Source: Planctomycetota bacterium
GTDB taxonomy: Bacteria; Planctomycetota; Phycisphaerae; UBA1845
NCBI GenBank assembly: GCA_022566435.1
Contig: JADFIX010000245.1
Location: 1 to 6,448, forward strand
Direction of reading: 5' to 3'
DNA length: 6,448 bases
Position numbers and translations under genes: made by a program. How positions within the stretch are numbered: position 1 is the stretch's first letter; each line of letters starts with the position of its first letter. The notes below the pieces were generated by a model that was given only the letters and a program-made list of their open reading frames with translations, ran no database searches and had not been told where the DNA came from. Positions 1 through 4,465 of this stretch are shown here, one piece after another.

Positions 1-1
1 A

Positions 2-97
2 TTCCCGTTCAAGGCCCTCGCGGAAATCTTCTTGACGAACGAGACGCTCGGTACCGCCCAAGCCGAAGTCGCACGAGGGCGTCCGCTTGGGCTCTAA
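2..97 (+). CDS. C-terminal end of an unidentified gene (partial, enters from the left)
   Basis: Frame 2 is open from the window edge to a TAA at 95-97 and gives a 31-residue tail (FPFKALAEIFLTNETLGTAQ, then AEVARGRPLGL). Almost all codons end in G or C, as in the clear genes of the window, and the composition looks like a normal amphipathic helix followed by a short basic tail. I do not recognise the family and 31 residues are too few to assign one. The gene body lies outside the window. It could still be a chance open frame, because the other frames here are also open for a short distance. Confidence 0.45.
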   Translation, partial: FPFKALAEIFLTNETLGTAQAEVARGRPLGL

Positions 98-159
98 CAG
101 AGCCTAGCGGTCACACGGCGATCGCTGGACTTTGTCGGTCTTCGATGGTCTCGAATGGT

Positions 160-277
160 CTAGAGCACTTCCCGTTTCTGTGTTCCGAGCCGCAGGCTTC
201 AGCCTGCGCGGTTTCTCGCCGCTCGATGGGCTGCGCATGGTACCTGACCCGGTATACGAAAACGGGAACTGCTCTAG
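160..277. repeat. MITE/REP-like interspersed repeat with terminal inverted repeats
   Basis: The arm at 160-177 (ctagagcacttcccgttt) and the reverse complement of 260-277 agree at 17 of 18 positions, bounding about 118 bp with no gene of its own. Inside lies a strong palindrome (191-208). Palindromic cores of this GCAGGCTTCAGCCTGC type are, from memory, frequent in planctomycete genomes. Size, terminal inverted repeats and lack of coding capacity fit a non-autonomous miniature element or a structured interspersed repeat. The flanking block 278 to about 321 (ttagttaagatccagcaaac...) may belong to the same unit, because the kinase homology only starts beyond it. No target-site duplication was identified. 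Confidence 0.65.
191..208. repeat. 8-bp-arm palindrome at the core of the repeat
   Basis: CGCAGGCT at 191-198 is exactly complementary to AGCCTGCG at 201-208, with two bases between the arms. A transcript on either strand would form a GC-rich hairpin. There is no following T-run on either side, so it is not a canonical intrinsic terminator. It is probably the structural core of the 160-277 element. Confidence 0.75.
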
Positions 278-294
278 TAGGATGGGGGCGTTAG

Positions 295-786
295 TTAAGA
301 TCCAGCAAACGCAGGATGCACTCTGTCTTTGATCGAAAGTCCCATCGTCTTGCAGAATTCATCGAAATGCGATCCCTCGACGAACGGCATAGTGAAGAAC
401 GGCGGATGTTTCCGCAGATTGGTTTCGAAGATGGGGACAATGTTTGGATGTTCCAGTCGAGAGGCATGCCGAACCTCTTGCCGAAACCGATCCGCCAGAT
501 CGTCGTCAGCGAGAATTCGCGCCGTCGGCTCCTTGATGACCACCCAGGTCTGGCGCTCGCGATTAAACGCCTTCCACGTACGCGACATCACGGTTTCGTG
601 GAGTTTTTCAACTTGCTCGTAGATTTCCGGGAATTTCGAATCGGGCCCACCGGGACGATCGCGCGGGCCGAGTGGAAAGGTGTCGTCGTTTCCCGGGAGA
701 TCACCGGCGTTCGACTTACTCGGCCAGAACACGGATTCCCCCGAGGTACGGGGTTCGTCGCGATCGTTCGATGTTTCGTCGGTCAT
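295..786 (-). pseudogene. Truncated Ser/Thr protein kinase (N-lobe only)
   Basis: The 163-residue product has an acidic, low-complexity N-terminus (1-52) followed by a protein-kinase N-lobe. Visible landmarks are WVVIKEP with the candidate ATP-binding lysine K85, the alpha-C helix FRQEVRHASRLEHPNIVPIFE with candidate E104, and a hinge-like FFTMPFVEGSHFDEFC (130-145). Homology stops after GLSIKDRV (about residue 156). The last residues, HPAFAGS, are unrelated and are followed by a stop. The whole C-lobe is absent: no HRD, no DFG, no APE motif, so it cannot be a working kinase. The glycine-rich loop is also degenerate (LHETVMSRTW in place of GxGxxG). The truncation lies about 20-45 bp from the inverted-repeat element at 160-277. 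I chose the ATG at 786 because a GAGG lies about 8-12 bases upstream and codon choice becomes GC-rich there. An in-frame ATG at 864 has AAGGAGG only 3 bases upstream and is the alternative. Confidence 0.7.
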
Positions 787-945
787 AGCAAGGCCCTCTG
801 CTGCAATCGCGAATTGTAGCAATTCCGTACGGTGACCGCCAAATTTTCGCGCCCCATCGATCATCCGCCTCCTTAATGAGGTGTTGCGTGGTTCCGTTTG
901 GCTAAAACTGCGATTGCACGGAGCGAAAAGCAAACCTCGAATAGG

Positions 946-969
946 ATGCCCCAAGATATGCCCCAAGAT
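946..969 (+). repeat. Perfect 12-bp tandem duplication spanning the start codon
   Basis: ATGCCCCAAGAT occurs twice in direct succession (946-957 and 958-969), giving two in-frame ATG codons and the peptide MPQDMPQD. It looks like a slippage duplication of the translation-initiation region of the downstream zinc-ribbon gene, so either ATG could serve as start. Confidence 0.9.
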
Positions 970-1737
970 GAACGGCTGGATCTGAAATCCCGTGCGGTAT
1001 GTCCGGCCTGCAATACTAGTTACCGCTGCTCAGCCAACGGAATCGGCCGCCAAATGGAATGTAAGAAATGTGGAAACACATTCGTCCTTGAAGCAACTTC
1101 ATCCTGTCCGGGTTGCGACGCGGCAATGAATCCGACCGCAATCGTTTGCGTCAATTGCGGTTGGAACAGGAATACCGACGTGTCGCTTGGCACCGTCATC
1201 GTCGAGGCAGATAGAAAGCCGGGTTTGGTGATGCCGGACTTCTCCATCGGTCGTATCCCAATCACAGTATGGATTCCGGCGATTGTAGTTCTCATCCACC
1301 TTGGGAAGCACGTTGGCATGTTCTTCCCTGCGCTCGTTGGTTTGACGCGAAACCTAGCGACCGCCAGAATTGAGATCCTGCTTGGGGCGTGCATATGGAT
1401 ATTCGTGCGTCCACCTGTATTACTGTTTATTCTGGTTGGGCTCGCCAGAGGTGCCCGGCTCGCCTGGCAGTGGGCCGTCATCGGCAGCGGACTTGGTGCC
1501 GTCGTACTGACGGGACTTATAGTATCCAATCAGTATTTGAGTGCACAAGAGAAGATGGATTATGAGGGCCTTTTGTGGGGCGCCCTAGAATGCTGGCTGA
1601 TGATTATCTTGTTGTGGACGCGATCGGCCCGCCACCACTTCAACCTGGTTTGCCCGGAATGCGGAAGCAGATTTGTAAAGGCCGTCGATTTCATGTTTCA
1701 ATCTGCCAAATGTCGGCGATGTCGTCAGGTTTTCTGA
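946..1737 (+). CDS. Zinc-ribbon integral membrane protein, function unknown
   Basis: The product is 263 residues from the first duplicated ATG. An N-terminal zinc ribbon has C19-x2-C22 and C39-x2-C42 (CPAC...CKKC, similar to the MJ0042-type finger). A second ribbon follows at once, C54/C57 and C68/C71 (CPGCDAAM...CVNCGWN), a pattern common in planctomycete proteins. After a short linker come about four hydrophobic segments, near 104-124, 144-167, 174-194 and 209-224. The cytoplasmic-looking tail carries a third Cys quartet, C236/C239 and C256/C259 (CPECGSRF...CRRC). No catalytic motif is visible and no signal peptide precedes the ribbons. The order ribbon-ribbon-membrane-ribbon suggests a membrane-anchored metal-binding or nucleic-acid/protein-binding scaffold; this is inference. 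An in-frame TTG at 898 would add 16 residues, but its nearest GAGG is too distant. The Shine-Dalgarno is weak for every candidate start. The gene is divergent from the kinase remnant. Confidence 0.8.
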   Translation: MPQDMPQDERLDLKSRAVCPACNTSYRCSANGIGRQMECKKCGNTFVLEATSSCPGCDAAMNPTAIVCVNCGWNRNTDVSLGTVIVEADRKPGLVMPDFSIGRIPITVWIPAIVVLIHLGKHVGMFFPALVGLTRNLATARIEILLGACIWIFVRPPVLLFILVGLARGARLAWQWAVIGSGLGAVVLTGLIVSNQYLSAQEKMDYEGLLWGALECWLMIILLWTRSARHHFNLVCPECGSRFVKAVDFMFQSAKCRRCRQVF

Positions 1738-1977
1738 ATGATCTGGATGGCTACGCGTACGAGACAATTCCCCGGAATTGATGGGACCCTCGGAGAGATT
1801 GCGCAACACCTTGACACGGAGGACGCATGGCCGCAGGATGCGGGCGCTTATTCTGGCCTATCGAGACACTTGCGTATCAGCGGTAGAAAGAAATCTGGAG
1901 ATGGCGGCGTCGAGAACAGTGTTTTGTCTGCTCAAACCGCAACGTTCGCGATTTTCTGCGCCCCGCGCCTACTACTT

Positions 1978-2006
1978 TTCCTATCTCTGAATTGATGGCG
2001 TACAAT
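1978..2006 (+). promoter_or_regulatory. Candidate promoter of the sigma-factor operon
   Basis: A good -10 hexamer, TACAAT, lies at 2001-2006 (5 of 6 to TATAAT). At the standard 17-bp distance only a weak -35 is present (TTCCTA, 1978-1983, 3 of 6). Transcription would begin near 2013, leaving a leader of about 40 bases before the TTG start at 2052 and the Shine-Dalgarno at 2039. If translation really began at the upstream TTG/ATG (1992/1995), this site would sit inside the gene, so promoter and start choice support each other. Confidence 0.3.
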
Positions 2007-2038
2007 GGTAGCGTCGCGAATCAGCGGACCCCGCTTCG

Positions 2039-2045
2039 AAGAGGA
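2039..2045 (+). promoter_or_regulatory. Shine-Dalgarno that decides the sigma-factor start
   Basis: AAGAGGA ends six bases before a TTG codon at 2052, an ideal spacing. The upstream in-frame TTG (1992) and ATG (1995) have no purine-rich site, and the residues between 1992 and 2052 do not resemble the family. This argues for initiation at the TTG. Confidence 0.6.
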
Positions 2046-2051
2046 TTTTAC

Positions 2052-2771
2052 TTGACATCGGCTCGTAAACAAGACGCGCCCGCATCGAGCGAGTTGTTCC
2101 CTCTGACAATCGTGACGTGGATCTGCGAGGTTCTTGACGCCACGGGTCTGGAGGGCCGGAGAAAGGCAAATCATCATCTAATGGATGTCTACGCCCGCCC
2201 GCTGGAGGTGTATCTTCGATGCACGTCCTGGCGTTCGTTCGGCGAACCTCAGGAAATCGTCCACGGCTTTCTGTGCGATCGGCTCGACAACCCTAAGTTC
2301 TTTGAACAATGGCGAGGCAGTGGCAAGCCACTTCGCCGCTGGCTGATCAACGGGTTGCACCTGTATCTGCTCGAACTGCATAAAGAAGAAAAGAAGCGGC
2401 GACGCGTTCAATCCTTGGGCGACGATCTTGCGGACGAATCCTTTGATCCGCCCCGTGCCATCATCAACGAATTCGAGAAGGCGTATGCGGTTTCCATCGT
2501 TCAACGAGCGCTGATGCTCTCCGAATCGCAGTGCCACGCCAGAAAGCTTGAAACCCACTGGAGGATCTTCACGCTGCACAACTGCCAGGGGATGAACTAT
2601 CGGGCGGTGGCCGAGGAACTGGGATTGGATGCGACTCGGGCCAAGGAAATGGAGCGGGCTGCCCGAAAGCGGTTCCGGCTTGTCGTTCAGGATCTGCTCA
2701 TACAAGATGGCACGGCGCCCGAGAACCTCGACGATACAATCCGCGCGCTCTTGGAGATTGACGAGTCATGA
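2052..2771 (+). CDS. ECF-like RNA polymerase sigma factor, planctomycete type
   Basis: The product is 239 residues from the TTG start. After a short variable N-terminus comes FPLTIVTWICEVLDA (16-30), the FPxTxW opening typical of a large planctomycete ECF-like sigma family. Region 2 follows: a helical block with LMDVYARPLEVYLR (43-56), EPQEIVHGFLCDRL (65-78, where relatives have an A-E-D-L-x-Q-x-F-F type motif) and a basic segment LELHKEEKKRRRVQSL (107-122). Region 4 is the helix-turn-helix MNYRAVAEELGLDATRAKEMERAARKRF (181-208), which would bind the -35 element. The predicted role is to direct core RNA polymerase to a specific regulon. No classical anti-sigma gene is visible. The next gene overlaps it by ATGA and may encode a partner. 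Related families are often found near Ser/Thr kinases; the only kinase here is broken and on the other strand. A longer start at 1992/1995 would give 258-259 residues. Confidence 0.82.
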   Translation: MTSARKQDAPASSELFPLTIVTWICEVLDATGLEGRRKANHHLMDVYARPLEVYLRCTSWRSFGEPQEIVHGFLCDRLDNPKFFEQWRGSGKPLRRWLINGLHLYLLELHKEEKKRRRVQSLGDDLADESFDPPRAIINEFEKAYAVSIVQRALMLSESQCHARKLETHWRIFTLHNCQGMNYRAVAEELGLDATRAKEMERAARKRFRLVVQDLLIQDGTAPENLDDTIRALLEIDES

Positions 2772-3274
2772 ACGACAATTCAATGCCTTCCATTGCAGGC
2801 GAGGACGGGTCAGGGCACGACCTCACGTATGTCGAGGCGTCGAAGTTACTCAAACTCGGTATGACCGTCCCTGAGCACCCGGTCGACCGGCTCGTAAAGC
2901 GCTTGCGCGAGTCCGACGGCTCGGAATGGCTGACGGTAGCATTGCGGGAGCTGCCTGAGGCAATTAGCGGTGCCGCGGAGAACTGGCTGTTGGATCCCTC
3001 GAGTTCGCTTGCTCAGATCAAACGATTCAAGCAGCGATGCATCGATCTCGCCAGCAAGACAGATTCCGAGGAATCGTGGCTCATCGCCATGGTCGGATAC
3101 TTTTTCGCTATCGCCGCCGCGCTCGCGCACCACGGCGAGATCATCTCGACCCGCAAGCGAGACGAGGTCGACGGTGCGCTTCGTGAACTTGAGAACGTCG
3201 TACCCGACCCATGGCGGGCTATGCTTACCACAGCTGCCGAGAAGCTAAAGGGGTTGCCCTCGACGGAGGAGTAA
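2768..3274 (+). CDS. Hypothetical helical protein coupled to the sigma factor
   Basis: The 168-residue protein begins at an ATG that overlaps the sigma-factor stop (ATGA), so the two are almost certainly co-transcribed and translationally coupled. A GGAG at 2753-2756 lies 11 bases before the start. I do not recognise the family. The first 35 residues are polar. The rest looks helical, with conserved-looking motifs HPVDRLVKRLRES (37-49), WLTVALRELPEAISG (54-68) and SWLIAMVGYFFAIAAALAHHG (103-123). The last is hydrophobic enough to be either a core helix or a single membrane segment, though the charged helices around it and the histidine pair favour a soluble bundle. The C-terminus ends LENVVPDPWRAMLTTAAEKL. 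Tight coupling to a sigma factor suggests a partner or modulator such as an anti-sigma or adaptor protein. No zinc-binding HxxxCxxC anti-sigma motif is present, so this remains inference. Confidence 0.75.
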   Translation: MNDNSMPSIAGEDGSGHDLTYVEASKLLKLGMTVPEHPVDRLVKRLRESDGSEWLTVALRELPEAISGAAENWLLDPSSSLAQIKRFKQRCIDLASKTDSEESWLIAMVGYFFAIAAALAHHGEIISTRKRDEVDGALRELENVVPDPWRAMLTTAAEKLKGLPSTEE

Positions 3275-3301
3275 TCAAGGCCAACGCGGACCGTACGGTG
3301 G

Positions 3302-3317
3302 GTGGTATTACTACCAC
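3302..3317 (+). terminator. Weak hairpin after the sigma operon
   Basis: GTGGTA and TACCAC form a perfect 6-bp stem around a 4-base loop, 27 bases after the stop codon of the operon's last gene. No T-run follows, so it is at best a weak or factor-dependent terminator or an mRNA 3'-end stabiliser. Confidence 0.3.
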
Positions 3318-3350
3318 ACTTCACCCCGATTCGCGTCATTTCACAGCGAT

Positions 3351-3378
3351 TTGCGAAAACGCCAGAATATGATATAAT
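3351..3378 (+). promoter_or_regulatory. Sigma70-type promoter facing the tRNA remnant
   Basis: TTGCGA at 3351-3356 (4 of 6 to TTGACA) is followed after 16 bp by a perfect TATAAT at 3373-3378. Transcription would start near 3385 and run directly into the tRNA-like sequence beginning about 3400. This is the spacing expected for a tRNA gene promoter and is the best consensus promoter seen in the window. Confidence 0.55.
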
Positions 3379-3408
3379 ACTGCAAGTAAAGGTGTTTGAA
3401 GCCAATCG

Positions 3409-3469
3409 GCACGAGCTGGTGCACGGCCTTCCAAGCTGAATGTTACGAGTTCGAGTCTCGTCGCCCGCT
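3409..3469 (+). pseudogene. tRNA-Gly(UCC) remnant lacking its 5' acceptor strand
   Basis: The 3' part is textbook tRNA. It has an anticodon loop CTTCCAA (3428-3434) with anticodon TCC at 3430-3432, anticodon stem 3423-3427 with 3435-3439 (outermost pair A-A mismatched, one G-T), a 5-base variable loop, a perfect T stem ACGAG/CTCGT (3445-3449, 3457-3461) around TTCGAGT, then the acceptor 3' strand CGCCCGC (3462-3468) and discriminator T (3469). A D-like stem GCAC/GTGC (3409-3412, 3419-3422) with a 6-base loop is present, but position 26 is missing. No GCGGGCG 5' acceptor strand occurs upstream, so the molecule cannot fold as a functional tRNA. Known biology: integrases often recombine within tRNA 3' halves and leave such fragments. 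A decayed tRNA paralogue is the alternative. The intact promoter upstream is unusual for a simple attachment-site scar. Confidence 0.65.
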
Positions 3470-3577
3470 TTGATTGGAAGTGCTTGTGGCGTAAGGAGTT
3501 ATCCCCGCTGGTGTGCATTGACCAACGTATGCATTCAGTAAACCCGTGTCGGTTTCACTCGTCGGGGGTGGAGCTAA

Positions 3578-4465
3578 CTAACTAAGCTTCTGGCGGAAGT
3601 GTTTGTGGAGCGGGTAGAGGTAGATGTGTTTGAACCTGGACAAGCCGCGGTGCTGGCGATCGAGCTTGCCCCGTCCCTTTGTTTCTCCGACCCGAAGCCA
3701 ATTCGCGGCGCGGTAGCAAGTGCCCTGGAATCGATCGCGGTCGACGAAGGTCTCCAGCAGGGCGGGTTCATAGCCGTAACGTTCTGTCCAATCGTTCCCC
3801 AAACGTTTGGCGGCGGCGGCCAGAATACAAGACGCTAGGTTCCGCCAAGGAAGAATGAGGAACCGGGAATTGTTGACAATGCGGTGCAGGTTGCGGCGAC
3901 GTTGCCCGTCGTCCCAGCCGATGAACCGGTCGCGCGGGGCCACTTTCCAGGCGGCTGCCGAGAAGCCCAAGGCGGCCAGTAGATACGATCCGTGGAAGAG
4001 AAGGTAGCGTATCTGCGCTCCGGGTAACGGCTTGTACTTGAGGTAATGATAGCGTTCGATCAGTTCGTTCCACAGCGACGAATCGCCCGGAGTATCCACC
4101 GGACGAAACTCGAGCGGCATTACGGCTCGGGCTGGTAGTGACAGAAGCTCTTTGGGATCGGATGCGGCGGTGAGCCGAGGCCGCCTGCGACCGTTGCCAT
4201 TTCCCTTCTCGGGCCGCGGCAAGGTAATGAGTCCATCGCGCTGCATGCGCAACATAGCTACCCGGCAGGACATCTCCTTGGACCGCCCATCGGGGCGTAA
4301 CCAGTGCAGTTCGCTGCATACCCGACGCGATAGCTGCGCACGGTTGAGCTTGGGCTCCGACGCCATGAGTCGACGAATCCAGTCCATCTCTTGGATGGTG
4401 AACAGACGGCCACAGTATCGAATAGGTTTGCCAGTTGTTTCGGTGTTTGCGGTTTGGGCGGTCAT
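3578..4465 (-). CDS. DUF4338 (DruA-family) protein, transposon-associated
   Basis: The 295-residue protein starts at the ATG overlapping the tnpC stop (ATGA), with GGAG eight bases upstream. Residues 16-83 form a helical, winged-helix-like domain (LFTIQEMDWIRRLM...NRAQLSRRVCSELHWLRPDG...MSCRVAMLRMQRDGLITLP). A basic linker follows (GNGNGRRRPR), then the DUF4338 domain at about 120-290. Its family motifs are YHYLKYKPLPGAQIRYLL (139-156), ALGFSAAAWKVAPRDRFIGW (165-184), NLHRIVNNSRFLILP (192-206) and ETFVDRDRFQGTCYRAANW (238-256), followed by VGETKGRG. It looks intact over the family's normal length. DUF4338 is the domain of DruA in the Druantia anti-phage system, but no druB-E homologue is in the window. 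Its biochemical activity is not established to my knowledge. The N-terminal domain suggests DNA binding. Coupling to tnpC points to a role in transposition, target choice or its control. Confidence 0.85.
   Translation of the reverse strand: MTAQTANTETTGKPIRYCGRLFTIQEMDWIRRLMASEPKLNRAQLSRRVCSELHWLRPDGRSKEMSCRVAMLRMQRDGLITLPRPEKGNGNGRRRPRLTAASDPKELLSLPARAVMPLEFRPVDTPGDSSLWNELIERYHYLKYKPLPGAQIRYLLFHGSYLLAALGFSAAAWKVAPRDRFIGWDDGQRRRNLHRIVNNSRFLILPWRNLASCILAAAAKRLGNDWTERYGYEPALLETFVDRDRFQGTCYRAANWLRVGETKGRGKLDRQHRGLSRFKHIYLYPLHKHFRQKLS

Larger units (their letters stand above)
1738..2051. other. Gene-poor spacer upstream of the sigma-factor operon
   Basis: About 310 bp between the zinc-ribbon gene and the sigma factor hold no convincing gene. 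Short open frames cross it in several registers, but none has coding-like composition or a recognisable motif. It contains a TTGACA at 1811-1816 with only a poor -10 match 17 bp on, and near its end the candidate promoter and Shine-Dalgarno of the sigma gene. No clear terminator follows the zinc-ribbon gene. Confidence 0.6.
3275..3577. other. Intergenic region between the sigma operon and the transposon
   Basis: About 300 bp hold no protein gene. In order they contain a perfect 8-bp palindrome (ccgtacgg, 3291-3298), a 6-bp-stem hairpin (3302-3317), a sigma70-type promoter (3351-3378), a tRNA-Gly remnant (3409-3469), and about 108 bp with no assigned feature. The left end of the IS66-type element must lie in that last stretch, because the tRNA remnant precedes it. 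A small AAACC/GGTTT hairpin sits at 3540-3555. Confidence 0.7.

Noticed and set aside
160..277. CRISPR array or integron attC site
   Set aside because: There is a single inverted-repeat unit with no repeated spacer-repeat pattern and no attC core site pairs.
316..819. 167-codon open frame on the + strand
   Set aside because: It is antisense to the kinase N-lobe fragment and shows no domain of its own.
1811..1839. Consensus TTGACA as a promoter
   Set aside because: The only -10 candidate at 17 bp is CAGGAT (3 of 6), and the next gene is more than 200 bp away.
1738..1995. 85-codon open frame after the zinc-ribbon gene
   Set aside because: It has no Shine-Dalgarno, no recognisable motif and mixed codon positions; an equally long frame overlaps it in another register.
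3336..3518. Short - strand open frame (contains RATRLELVTFSLEG)
   Set aside because: It is the antisense reading of the tRNA-Gly remnant, a common source of spurious annotated proteins.
3538..3577. GTAAAC as the left end of the IS66 element
   Set aside because: IS66 ends often begin GTAA, but no matching inverted sequence was found between 6124 and 6253, so the end cannot be assigned.
3578..4465. A complete Druantia anti-phage system
   Set aside because: Only a DruA-family protein is present. There is no large DruE-like helicase or other Druantia gene, and the neighbour is a transposase.
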